DNA of 19,875 bases from Clostridiales bacterium UBA6114 (GCA_002423435.1 DIWE01000001.1:6437-26311), one strand, 5' to 3'. Shown: positions 1 to 6,856, counted from the stretch's first letter. The notes: generated by a model not told the origin, from the letters alone. A program made the numbers and translations.

Positions 1-11
1 GCGCCGAGGTT

Positions 12-437
12 TTACTTGCCCATCCCGGTATAGATGAAGACGGCGTCCCTTAAGAATTTTGCCGTTCCCGGCTGCTTTTCATCGTAGTATGCGGTAAAGC
101 GCCCGTCATCCACATACATCTGCGCGACCCCGGCGTGGGCTTCCTTTGTGTAGCTGTCCCAGAAATAGCAAAGCCATCTGCGGTGCAGGTCGGCGGCCTT
201 TTGCGCGAGCTCGCCCGCCGGATCGCCCGTCTGAAAAGCCTCGGCGAGCATTCTTTTGACGTCTTCGGCGAGCTGTGTCGACTCCTCATATTGCTCTTTT
301 GTCATGTTCAGGACCTTCCGGTTCGATTTCTCGACTGTATCGGCGCCATACTTTACACGGATCTCCTCGCCGTATTTCTTTTCGTTTTCAGAAACGAGCT
401 TTTGCTTGAAGCCTTCAAATTTTTGACTGTCTGCCAT
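12..437 (-). CDS. Putative internally initiated TipAS-only product
   Basis: Within the MerR gene, codon 114 is an ATG preceded by a perfect AAGGAGG (445-451) at 7-nt spacing, in the same frame. The Shine-Dalgarno is encoded by the EGGII residues at the junction between coiled coil and ligand domain. Initiation here would give a 141-residue protein with no DNA-binding domain. In Streptomyces lividans tipA the same arrangement makes TipAS (144 residues) in excess over TipAL, where it acts as a ligand sink. That this happens here is inference from the site, its spacing and the matching domain boundary. Confidence 0.55.
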   Translation of the reverse strand: MADSQKFEGFKQKLVSENEKKYGEEIRVKYGADTVEKSNRKVLNMTKEQYEESTQLAEDVKRMLAEAFQTGDPAGELAQKAADLHRRWLCYFWDSYTKEAHAGVAQMYVDDGRFTAYYDEKQPGTAKFLRDAVFIYTGMGK

Positions 438-776
438 TATAATTCCTCCTTCGTCCGACGCAATCGTTTTTTCCACGTTTGCAATCAAAATGTCGAGCTG
501 GTTCCTTTTTTCAAGAAGCTTTTCATGGTGCTCGCGCAGTGCTCCGGCGCGGTCAAACGAGGAAGCGTTCAATATTTCCCGGATATCCTCCAGACTGACC
601 TGAAGTTCCCGGTAAAAAAGGATCTGCTGGAGCCTGTCGACCTCGCCCGGGCCGTAAATCCGGTAGCCCGATGAACTGATTCTCGCCGGCTTGAGAATAC
701 CGATTTCATCGTAGTACCGAAGCGTCCGCGTACTGACGCCCGCCAATTTTGAGAGCTTCTTGACGGTATATTCCAT
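12..776 (-). CDS. MerR-family regulator with C-terminal TipAS ligand-binding domain
   Basis: A 254-residue transcription activator of the TipA type. Residues 1-70 are a MerR winged helix (TVKKLSKLAGVSTRTLRYYD, then GYRIY). Residues about 75-108 are the dimerisation coiled coil. Residues about 114-254 match the TipAS domain, with a helical region ending in DGRFTAYYDE and a C-terminal helix. In Streptomyces TipAL (253 residues) this domain binds thiopeptides; related Firmicute proteins answer to other drugs, so the ligand here is unknown. I chose the ATG at 776 because it begins the HTH directly and has AAGGGATGG about 8-10 nt upstream. A longer frame to 902 exists but would place coding sequence across the promoter. 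The gene is divergent from metF and has its own MerR-type promoter at 806-836, suggesting autoregulation. An internal start at 437 is annotated separately. Confidence 0.9.
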   Translation of the reverse strand: MEYTVKKLSKLAGVSTRTLRYYDEIGILKPARISSSGYRIYGPGEVDRLQQILFYRELQVSLEDIREILNASSFDRAGALREHHEKLLEKRNQLDILIANVEKTIASDEGGIIMADSQKFEGFKQKLVSENEKKYGEEIRVKYGADTVEKSNRKVLNMTKEQYEESTQLAEDVKRMLAEAFQTGDPAGELAQKAADLHRRWLCYFWDSYTKEAHAGVAQMYVDDGRFTAYYDEKQPGTAKFLRDAVFIYTGMGK

Positions 777-805
777 GTTTTGACCATCCCTTTCCCGACA
801 AAATA

Positions 806-836
806 ACGATATACCTTTACGTTGCGTCAATGTCAA
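806..836 (-). promoter_or_regulatory. MerR-type promoter with 19-bp spacer and operator
   Basis: Read on the minus strand: TTGACA (831-836), a 19-bp spacer, then TATCGT (806-811). A 19-bp spacer is the hallmark of promoters that MerR proteins activate by DNA distortion. The spacer contains an imperfect palindrome, TTTACG-TTG-CGTCAA on the plus strand (816-830), placed where MerR dimers bind. It drives the MerR/TipAS gene that starts at 776, so autoactivation is likely. Confidence 0.65.
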
Positions 837-904
837 CTGTTTTTTATAAAATTGATATGGGAAGTTTTTCCCCGGCCGAAGTGGAACTGTATGCCGGCAC
901 ATGA

Positions 905-931
905 TATAATAACCGCAAAGCGGTCATTATA
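905..931. repeat. 27-bp near-perfect palindrome overlapping a TATAAT box
   Basis: TATAATAACCGC (905-916), an AAA centre (917-919), then GCGGTCATTATA (920-931). The arms match at 11 of 12 positions. The left arm contains a TATAAT that could be the metF -10 box, and the right arm contains the same box on the other strand. It may be an operator, or a hairpin at the start of the metF transcript. No binding protein can be named. Confidence 0.5.
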
Positions 932-974
932 CAAAATACCATTTTCCTCGCTTTAATTGCATCGGAAGGAACGA

Positions 975-1862
975 ATGGATATGGATCTCTCGAAACTGTT
1001 TCGCCGGAAAAAATGCATCCTCTCTTACGAGGTATTTCCTCCGAAAAAGGAAAGCGGCATCAGTACGATTTACAGCACGCTTGAAAGCCTCAAAAGTCTG
1101 CGCCCCGACTTTATCAGCGTCACCTACGGCGCGGGCGGCTATCTGGCGGGCGGCGGCAACCCGACGGTTGAAATCGCAGCCCGAATTAAGGAGAGCTGCG
1201 GCATAGAGCCTCTTGCGCATTTGACCTGCGTAAACTCCACTGAGGATTACATAGAAGAGGAGCTTAAGCGGTTAAAGGAGCGCGGTATCCGAAACGTGCT
1301 CGCCTTAAGAGGCGACCGGGTGCCCGGAAGGGATGTGTCCGATTTTCGTTATGCAAGCGAGCTCGTCTCGCTGATCCGGGAGACGGGCGGCTTCAATATT
1401 GTCGGCGCGTGCTATCCGGAGGGACATGTTGAAGCGAGGGATATCGAGGAAGATTTTGAAAATCTTAAGAAAAAGGTGGACGCGGGCGTCTCCCATCTGA
1501 TCAGCCAGCTGTTCTTTGACAACGGAGATTTTCTTGCTTTTCTGGAAAGAGCGCGCAAAGGCGGCGTTCATGTGCCCATTCAGGCGGGCATCATGCCCGT
1601 CGTCAACAAAAATCAGATTGAGCGGATTGTCTCTCTTTGCGGCGCGAGCCTGCCCTCGAAATTCGCCAAGGTGATGAGCCGGTTCGAGCACAGTCCGGAC
1701 GCGCTCCGCGACGCGGGGATCGCGTACGCCGTCGAGCAGTGCGTGGACCTGATCTCAAACGGCGTCGACGGCATCCACATCTATACGATGAACAACCCCT
1801 ATGTCGCGCGCAAAATAACCGAAAGCATCAGCGGGCTGATAGAGTGTGTAAACGGGGATTAA
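975..1862 (+). CDS. metF: Methylenetetrahydrofolate reductase (MetF family)
   Basis: About 295 residues, a TIM-barrel flavoenzyme reducing 5,10-methylene-THF to 5-methyl-THF for methionine synthesis or, in acetogens, the methyl branch. Family motifs are clear: LSYEVFPPKK near the N-terminus with the catalytic Glu, FISVTYGAGG, HLTCVNST, LALRGD with the conserved Asp, ACYPEGHVEA, ISQLFFDNGDF, GIMPV and GIHIYTMN near the end. Length fits bacterial MetF. The start is uncertain: ATG at 975 has GGAAGG 5 nt upstream, ATG at 981 has AGGA 10 nt upstream, and a TTG at 957 lies further upstream. No metV partner or methionine synthase gene is next to it. It is divergent from the MerR gene and ends 15 nt before a strong terminator. 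Confidence 0.92.
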   Translation: MDMDLSKLFRRKKCILSYEVFPPKKESGISTIYSTLESLKSLRPDFISVTYGAGGYLAGGGNPTVEIAARIKESCGIEPLAHLTCVNSTEDYIEEELKRLKERGIRNVLALRGDRVPGRDVSDFRYASELVSLIRETGGFNIVGACYPEGHVEARDIEEDFENLKKKVDAGVSHLISQLFFDNGDFLAFLERARKGGVHVPIQAGIMPVVNKNQIERIVSLCGASLPSKFAKVMSRFEHSPDALRDAGIAYAVEQCVDLISNGVDGIHIYTMNNPYVARKITESISGLIECVNGD

Positions 1863-1877
1863 TTGCTGAAACCGCGC

Positions 1878-1914
1878 AAAAAGCGGCCGACGAATTTTTC
1901 GTCGGCCGCTTTTT
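1878..1914. terminator. Bidirectional intrinsic terminator
   Basis: A perfect 17-bp inverted repeat (1878-1894 and 1898-1914) with a 3-nt TTT loop, A-tract on the left and T-tract on the right. It therefore ends transcripts from both metF (+) and the converging amidohydrolase (-), whose stop codon is at 1935. Confidence 0.92.
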
Positions 1915-1934
1915 ATGTGTAAAGCCACATAAAT

Positions 1935-2759
1935 TTACAGCTTGAGAAGACGCTTTGCATTCAAATACATGATTTTTTCAAGCTCGTCCGCCTTTAAGCC
2001 GATTTTGTCTATGCGTTCCAGTTCCTCTCCCGGGTCCCACATCGGGTAATCCGTGCCGAAAAGAACGTGGTCGACGCCGAAAAGATCGATCAGCTCCCGC
2101 GCGCGGCGGGGCGGCATGGCATACAGGGAGCTGGAGGTATCGACATACATTCTTTTTCCCTGAAGCTCCTGCGCGGCCGAGTCCCATTCCGACCAGCCCC
2201 CGAAATGCGCGCCGACCACATCGAGCTTCGGAAACCGGTCGAGGACCGAGGCAATGCGCGCGGGCTTTGAATACTGATAACGGAAGTCCCCCATGTGTAT
2301 CAGGATCGGAAGGCGGCCCTCGGCCGCTTCATAAATCCGACACGCGTTTTTGGAGTCGACGTAGAATTGCTGAAAATCGGGATGTATTTTAATGCCCTTC
2401 AGCCCAAGCGAGACGGCCCGGTCGATTTCCGCCCCGATATTTTCAAAATCGGGATGCATGGTTGCAAACCCGATGAACCGGTCGGGGTATTGCTGCGCGA
2501 CGCTTGCGATAAAGTTGTTGATGCTTTCGACCTGGGCGGGTGTCGTCGCAACCGAATGGACGACGAAACGGCCGATATTGTATTTTTGGCCCAGCTTCAA
2601 AAGAGTGGATACTCTTCCGTCATGGCGGATCGGGATCTCATAAAACACGCCGATGCTTTTGGAGGCTTTTTGGGCAATGCTGTCGGGGTAAATGTGTGCA
2701 TGAAAATCAATTGGCTTCAAAGATGCTCTCTCTTTCCGACTCTCGGCAGGATGATTCAT
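1935..2759 (-). CDS. Amidohydrolase_2-family metal-dependent hydrolase
   Basis: A 274-residue TIM-barrel protein of the ACMS-decarboxylase/amidohydrolase_2 group. Visible motifs are IDFHAHIYPD (HxH metal site, His20 and His22), GIKIHPDFQQF, LIHMGD, VVGAHFGGW, YVDTSSS and VLFGTDYPMWDP near the C-terminus, which supplies the usual metal-binding Asp. Members hydrolyse or decarboxylate small carboxylates or cyclic amides; nothing here fixes the substrate. The ATG at 2759 has no good Shine-Dalgarno. A TTG at 2720, just before KPIDFHAH, is a plausible alternative start because family members often begin right there. The gene appears monocistronic, with its own promoter at 2814-2843. Confidence 0.85.
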   Translation of the reverse strand: MNHPAESRKERASLKPIDFHAHIYPDSIAQKASKSIGVFYEIPIRHDGRVSTLLKLGQKYNIGRFVVHSVATTPAQVESINNFIASVAQQYPDRFIGFATMHPDFENIGAEIDRAVSLGLKGIKIHPDFQQFYVDSKNACRIYEAAEGRLPILIHMGDFRYQYSKPARIASVLDRFPKLDVVGAHFGGWSEWDSAAQELQGKRMYVDTSSSLYAMPPRRARELIDLFGVDHVLFGTDYPMWDPGEELERIDKIGLKADELEKIMYLNAKRLLKL

Positions 2760-2813
2760 AAGCTTATATACGCTGGATCAATCTTTACCTGACTCTTTCA
2801 TATCTTTGTGAAT

Positions 2814-2843
2814 ATGATACCCCGTTTCCCGGTATGCTGTCAA
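2814..2843 (-). promoter_or_regulatory. Sigma70-type promoter of the amidohydrolase
   Basis: On the minus strand TTGACA (2838-2843), an 18-bp spacer and TATCAT (2814-2819). This places the transcript start near 2807, about 50 nt before the ATG at 2759. Confidence 0.6.
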
Positions 2844-2933
2844 GCTTCCGGGGATATGCGGACAGGAACTCTTTTGTCCCCACCCGCATGATCCCCAAAA
2901 ACCGAAGCGTATTTTTTTGGTTTGCGGCGCTTG

Positions 2934-2963
2934 TCGGGAGGGGGTTAACCCCCCTTGGCCCGA
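2934..2963 (-). terminator. GC-rich hairpin after the aminomutase gene
   Basis: GGGGG-TTAA-CCCCC (2940-2953) with an outer TCGGG/CCCGA pairing begins 10 nt past the stop codon of the kamA-like gene. No U-tract follows directly on the minus strand, so termination is likely but not of the classical form. Confidence 0.4.
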
Positions 2964-2972
2964 AACAAATAC

Positions 2973-4091
2973 CTAAACGTCGGCGGGTTGGGGATATCTG
3001 TAGATGTCGCCCTTGTAGTTTCGCATCACGACCTCCCTGTCGTCCTTCGAAACGATATACTCGGGATTCATGGGAACCTTGCCGCCGCCGCCCGGCGCGT
3101 CGATGACGAACCGGGGCAGCGCATACCCCGAGATCGTTCCCGTCAGCTCCTGAATGATCCTGATGCCGGTGTCAACCCTTGTTCTGAAATGGCCGATGCC
3201 CTGGCTCAGATCGCATTGGTAGAGGTAATAGGGGCGCACCCTAGCTTTGACGAGCTTTAAGAGCAGCTCCTTCATCGTTTCGGTGTCGTCATTGATGTTT
3301 TTTAAGAGGACGCTCTGGTTGCCGAGAGGAATGCCCGCTTCGATGATATTTGCGCATGCCTTCTCCGATTCCTTCGTGATTTCTTTCGGGTGATTGAAGT
3401 GGGTGTTGATCCAGATCGGCTGGTATTTTTTGAGCATATCCGTAAGCTCCGGGGTGATCCTCATGGGAAGGACGACCGGAACCCGCGTCCCGATCCGGAT
3501 CACCTCCACATGGCCGATGCGCCTCAGCCGGGCGATGATCCGTTCGAGCGGCGCGTCGCCCATTGTCAGCGGGTCTCCGCCGGACAAAAGCACATCGCGG
3601 ATTTGGGGAGTCCTTTCGATATAAGCGGCCGCCTTTTCAATCTCGGGCTCGGTGATGACAAGATCCTCTTCTCCGACTGTCCTTCTCCTGGTGCAGTGCC
3701 TGCAGTACATCGCGCACTGATGCGTCACCAGAAAGAGAACCCGGTCGGGATAGCGGTGCACGATGTTCGGGACCGGGCTGTCCCGTTCCTCGCCCAGCGG
3801 GTCGGCTTTTTCATAGGGAAGCACGCAGGTCTCGCCGATCGTCGGGACGGCCTGCATCCGGATGGGGCACATGGGGTTTACGGGGTCCATCAGCGATGCG
3901 TAATAGGGTGTGATCGCCATGCGGAATATATTCAGGCAGTGGGATATGTCCTGTTTTTCCTTTTCACTCAAACGGATGTATTTTTGAAGTTCCTCGACGC
4001 TCGTAATCCTGTTTCGAAACTGCCATTTCCAATCAGCCCATTTTGCCCCGCCAGGTTCCGGGTCGCCGGGCGCATATAAACTGTTTTCCAT
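2973..4091 (-). CDS. kamA: Lysine 2,3-aminomutase-type radical SAM/PLP enzyme, short form
   Basis: A 372-residue KamA-family enzyme, which converts L-lysine to L-beta-lysine using SAM, a [4Fe-4S] cluster and PLP. Cluster cysteines are Cys126, Cys130 and Cys133 (CAMYCRHC). LLSGGDPL follows, and GGGGK places the PLP lysine at Lys338. The residues matching clostridial LAM Asp293 and Asp330, which hold the substrate amino group, are kept as Asp294 (YQCDLS) and Asp331 (FVIDAPGG), favouring lysine over glutamate. Against the roughly 416-residue clostridial enzyme this protein lacks the last ~45 residues with the CxCxxC zinc ligands, and the matching Cys268 is Asp269. Start: GGTGGAG 4 nt before ATG 4091. 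It lies 15 nt downstream of the ATP-grasp gene, in one operon. No kamDE, ablB or epmA lies nearby, so lysine fermentation, osmolyte synthesis and EF-P modification are not supported. Confidence 0.88.
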   Translation of the reverse strand: MENSLYAPGDPEPGGAKWADWKWQFRNRITSVEELQKYIRLSEKEKQDISHCLNIFRMAITPYYASLMDPVNPMCPIRMQAVPTIGETCVLPYEKADPLGEERDSPVPNIVHRYPDRVLFLVTHQCAMYCRHCTRRRTVGEEDLVITEPEIEKAAAYIERTPQIRDVLLSGGDPLTMGDAPLERIIARLRRIGHVEVIRIGTRVPVVLPMRITPELTDMLKKYQPIWINTHFNHPKEITKESEKACANIIEAGIPLGNQSVLLKNINDDTETMKELLLKLVKARVRPYYLYQCDLSQGIGHFRTRVDTGIRIIQELTGTISGYALPRFVIDAPGGGGKVPMNPEYIVSKDDREVVMRNYKGDIYRYPQPADV

Positions 4092-4106
4092 TCTTCTCCA
4101 CCCTTG

Positions 4107-5144
4107 CTATCCATAAAAATAAAGACCATGCCTCCTAAGCGCGCTGTGCAACACGCAGCGTACCAAGGAAACATAGTCCATTCCGTTAAATTCCGCGATC
4201 ATGGGAAAATCGCTGTATCCCGGAGCAAGTCCGGGCAAAGGATTGATTTCGATAAAATACAGCTGTCCGTCGTTTGCAAGGCGGAAGTCGATCCTCGCAA
4301 AATCCCTGCACTGGAGGATCGAATAGATCTTCCGGGCCGTGCTTATGATTTTGTCTTCGGCTTCCCGGCTCAATGCCGCGGGGCACTCGTACCGGATCAA
4401 CTGCTTATAGTTCTGCTTTACGGTATAGCTGTATATGCGATAGCGGTCCTGAGAATTTATGTATATGATCTCCATCGGCGGGAATACGCGCGCGTCGCCG
4501 CCGTTACCGACGATCCCGACGGTAAATTCCCGGCCGTCGATGTATTCCTCCACAAGCATATCCTGCTGGTAAACGCTGATATTTTTCGCAATCAGGCCGC
4601 GCAGCTCATGGATATCGGAGGCGATGGCGACGTCGGAAATACCCTTGCTCGACCCTTCCGCGTTGGGCTTTACAATAGCGGGAAGGGAAAAGCCGCCCCC
4701 CGGTGTCCGCCCGTCCTTTGGGATTACCCGGTATCTCGGGGTTTTTATGCGATAGGTCGATAAGACCCTTTTGGTCAGGGCCTTGTCAAGGGCGACGCAC
4801 AGGGTTGTTTCATCCGAGCCGGTAAACGGAATCCGGAAAAAGTTCAATATGGCGGGAACCTGCGCCTCCCTGCCTCTTCCCTGAATTCCTTCCGCAATGT
4901 TGAAAACGATGTCCACCGGCCTGTTTTTCAGCTTCTCCGGCAGGTCCTCCGTCGCCTCCAAAAGAATCACCCGACAGTTTTGATCCTCCAAAGCGCCCTT
5001 AATTGCCAGAACCGTTTCAATGCTGTCATACTCGGCTTCGTTGTCGAAAACGTCGGAGACCACATTATTTTTCAGGTTGTAGGTTAAACCGACCCGAAGC
5101 GGGGGGAGAGGGTCTGGTTTGGGAATTTCTTCCACTCGATACAC
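4107..5144 (-). CDS. D-Ala-D-Ala-ligase-like ATP-grasp enzyme
   Basis: A 345-residue ATP-grasp protein of the Ddl superfamily, which activates a carboxylate as acyl phosphate and joins it to an amine. Residues 17-110 form the N-terminal domain (RVGLTYNL, DIVFNIAEGIQG). Residues 156-162 hold the ATP lysine (IVKPNAE), followed by GSSKGIS, VEEYIDGREFTVGI (198-211), RIDFRLANDG and YFIEINPLPGL (297-306), with metal ligands Asp286, Glu299 and Asn301. The end differs from true Ddl: NPLPGLAPGYSD replaces the usual NTxPGMT. A GTG start at 5144 has AAAGGA only 2 nt upstream; GTG at 5135 has it at 11 nt, so the start is uncertain by three codons. As first gene of an operon with the lysine aminomutase it may ligate beta-lysine; this is inference. 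A true cell-wall Ddl is less likely. Confidence 0.82.
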   Translation of the reverse strand: MYRVEEIPKPDPLPPLRVGLTYNLKNNVVSDVFDNEAEYDSIETVLAIKGALEDQNCRVILLEATEDLPEKLKNRPVDIVFNIAEGIQGRGREAQVPAILNFFRIPFTGSDETTLCVALDKALTKRVLSTYRIKTPRYRVIPKDGRTPGGGFSLPAIVKPNAEGSSKGISDVAIASDIHELRGLIAKNISVYQQDMLVEEYIDGREFTVGIVGNGGDARVFPPMEIIYINSQDRYRIYSYTVKQNYKQLIRYECPAALSREAEDKIISTARKIYSILQCRDFARIDFRLANDGQLYFIEINPLPGLAPGYSDFPMIAEFNGMDYVSLVRCVLHSALRRHGLYFYG

Positions 5145-5190
5145 CGTCCTTTATTTTATTCCAACTCATTTTACTCTGCTGTAATTGAAA

Positions 5191-5218
5191 AGTTTATACC
5201 TAATTTTTGTTTTGTCAA
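5191..5218 (-). promoter_or_regulatory. Promoter of the ATP-grasp/aminomutase operon
   Basis: On the minus strand TTGACA (5213-5218), a 16-bp AT-rich spacer and TAAACT (5191-5196), about 45 nt before the GTG start. The -10 is imperfect; a TATAAA overlaps it at shorter spacing. Confidence 0.5.
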
Positions 5219-5333
5219 TAACTATTTAAAATAATATATCACTATTTTTATCGGTGACGCCGGAGGTTCCCCACGCCGGCGGACGATCCCCGAAAGGCAC
5301 AGGAAACGTTCCGAAAAACAGGCGTTTTGCAGC

Positions 5334-5367
5334 AAAAAACCGGCTGATATGGAAACATATCAACCGG
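5334..5367 (-). terminator. Intrinsic terminator of asd
   Basis: Read on the minus strand, CCGGTTGATATG, a TTTC loop, CATATCAGCCGG, then TTTTTT (5334-5339). The 12-bp stem contains one G-U pair on this strand, which would be a mismatch on the other, so it is oriented to end asd. Confidence 0.85.
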
Positions 5368-5409
5368 CAGTTTTTGGGCATAACCATAAAATATAAAAGC
5401 TTAAAAAAC

Positions 5410-6483
5410 TTATAGAAGCCCTCTTTTGAGCATTTCCTCCGCGATCTGGACCGCATTGGTCGCGGCGCCTTTCCTCAGATTATCGGAAACGCACCAGAGG
5501 TTGATTGCATTTTTCACCGTTGTGTCGTTGCGCAGGCGGCCGACAAGAACGGCGTCTTTGTATTTTTCCTCCGCAAGATCGCCCGCGACCGGATACTGCT
5601 GTTCGTTCGGATCGTTTCGGACGTTGGATGCCGCGGGGTCTGAAGCCGGTCCGTCCATCAGCACGACTCCCGGCGATTTTTTCGGGTCGGACAGGATCTC
5701 GAAGGCCTTTTCCCGATCTATCGGCAGCTCGAATTCCGCGTTTATCGATTCGCTGTGGCCGATCAGCACGGGAACCCTGACTGTGGTCGCGTTTATCAGC
5801 AGGTTCGGCTCGTCGAAAATCTTCCTCGTCTCGTTGATCATTTTCATTTCTTCCTTTGTGTAGCCGTTGGGAAGAAATTTGTCGATATGCGGGATGCAGT
5901 TAAACGAAATGGGATGCGCAAATACCGACGGGTTATGCTCGGGCACCTGTCCCGCCAAAACCTGCGCCGCCTCCGTTTTCATCTGCTCCATCGCCACTTC
6001 GCCGAAGCCGCTGACCGACTGGTAGGTCGACACGACGACCCTCCGGAGCTTTGCGGCCTTGTGAAGCGGGGCAAGCGCCACGACCATCTGGATCGTCGAA
6101 CAGTTCGGATTGCAGATGTATCGCGTGTCCTTCGTGACGGCATCCATATTGACCTCGGGAACGACGAGAGGGTAATTCGGATACATGCGGAAATCCCCGC
6201 CGTTGTCGATGACAACGCAGCCGCTTTTCGTCGCTTCCCTGCCCCATTGGAAACTGACGCCCTTAGCGCCTTCCCGCCCGGCAAAGAACACCACATCCAG
6301 GCCTTTAAAAACGGTCTCGTCTATTTTATGTACATAAAAAGGTCTGTCGGCCAGAATTTCTTCTCTTTCATAGGTAGCCATTACTTTCAGCTCGCCGTCG
6401 ACCGGAAATTTTCGCTCCTGCAATACACGGACGAGTCTGTCTCCCACCGGACCTACCCCAACGATACCCACCTTTAATCCCAT
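5410..6483 (-). CDS. asd: Aspartate-semialdehyde dehydrogenase
   Basis: A 357-residue cytosolic enzyme that reduces 4-aspartyl phosphate with NADPH to aspartate semialdehyde, the branch point to lysine/diaminopimelate, methionine and threonine. The N-terminal Rossmann motif is GIVGVGPVG (6-14). Catalytic Cys128 lies in NPNCSTIQ, Gln155 in TYQSVSG, Arg236 in VRVPV and His243 in GHSESIN, so all expected active-site residues are present. Length fits. ATG at 6483 has AAGGAG at 8-nt spacing. It has its own promoter (6577-6605) and terminator (5334-5367), so it is monocistronic although on the same strand as the lysine-aminomutase operon. I see no lysine riboswitch in its leader. Confidence 0.93.
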   Translation of the reverse strand: MGLKVGIVGVGPVGDRLVRVLQERKFPVDGELKVMATYEREEILADRPFYVHKIDETVFKGLDVVFFAGREGAKGVSFQWGREATKSGCVVIDNGGDFRMYPNYPLVVPEVNMDAVTKDTRYICNPNCSTIQMVVALAPLHKAAKLRRVVVSTYQSVSGFGEVAMEQMKTEAAQVLAGQVPEHNPSVFAHPISFNCIPHIDKFLPNGYTKEEMKMINETRKIFDEPNLLINATTVRVPVLIGHSESINAEFELPIDREKAFEILSDPKKSPGVVLMDGPASDPAASNVRNDPNEQQYPVAGDLAEEKYKDAVLVGRLRNDTTVKNAINLWCVSDNLRKGAATNAVQIAEEMLKRGLL

Positions 6484-6576
6484 AGCGCATACTCCTTAAT
6501 CATGTATATTACGTATTAAGTATAAAATTTCCCAAATGTCTTCATATAGAGGATAAATGTACGTGTGCTACAATAT

Positions 6577-6605
6577 ATAATACTGTTTTTGCAGTTCTAT
6601 TTCAA
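6577..6605 (-). promoter_or_regulatory. Sigma70-type promoter of asd
   Basis: On the minus strand TTGAAA (6600-6605), exactly 17 bp, TATTAT (6577-6582). It predicts a leader of about 85 nt. CTTAAT and ATTAAG in that leader form a 6-bp inverted repeat whose second arm overlaps the AAGGAG ribosome binding site. Confidence 0.65.
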
Positions 6606-6752
6606 TACTTTTTAGAAAATATTTTATGGGCGGGCAATATCTGTGAAAAGTACGAAAAAAATCGCGGCTGTTTACCCGGAAGTTGTCATTTGATACAAAG
6701 AATAAAAGATCGGCGCGTCCTTTGGGTATACCCCCTGTTAAAAACCATGTTA

Positions 6753-6850
6753 TTCTCCGTCTTATCGATTTGTGCGGATGCCGGACGGAGAAGGGCTCGA
6801 TGTGCGAAATGCCCAGAAGCATGCTATATGAAGGGAAAGGATGCTTTTTT
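6753..6850 (+). other. Cluster of inverted repeats ending in a T-tract upstream of the sigma54 activator gene
   Basis: The gene-free stretch 6606-6856 holds TTCTCCGTC/GACGGAGAA (6753-6761 and 6784-6792, perfect 9 bp, 22-nt loop), GGGC/GCCC (6793-6796 and 6811-6814) and AAGCAT/ATGCTT (6817-6822 and 6841-6846) followed by TTTTTT. In order these resemble a small structured transcript with a weak terminator, or protein-binding sites. A 10-bp palindrome GGGTATACCC lies just upstream (6724-6733). I recognise no known RNA family. Confidence 0.3.
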
Positions 6851-6856
6851 GGCGAA

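Noticed and set aside
135..674. Long plus-strand open frame opposite the MerR gene
   Set aside because: It is the antisense shadow of a well-supported gene, with no ribosome binding site and no recognisable domain.
975..1862. Wood-Ljungdahl methyl-branch gene set around metF
   Set aside because: No metV, folD, fhs or corrinoid protein gene is adjacent, so an ordinary methionine-related role is equally likely.
2760..2972. Frameshifted remainder of a longer kamA C-terminus
   Set aside because: The 213 bases after the stop show a hairpin and a promoter, and I find no reading frame resembling the zinc-binding tail.
2973..4091. Lysine aminomutase as part of lysine fermentation, acetyl-beta-lysine osmolyte synthesis or EF-P modification
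   Set aside because: No kamDE/kdd/kce, ablB acetyltransferase or epmA gene accompanies it in the window; the only co-transcribed partner is an ATP-grasp ligase.
5145..6570. A lysine riboswitch controlling asd or the aminomutase operon
   Set aside because: The asd leader is only about 85 nt and the other about 45 nt, too short for the L-box fold, and its conserved segments are not seen.
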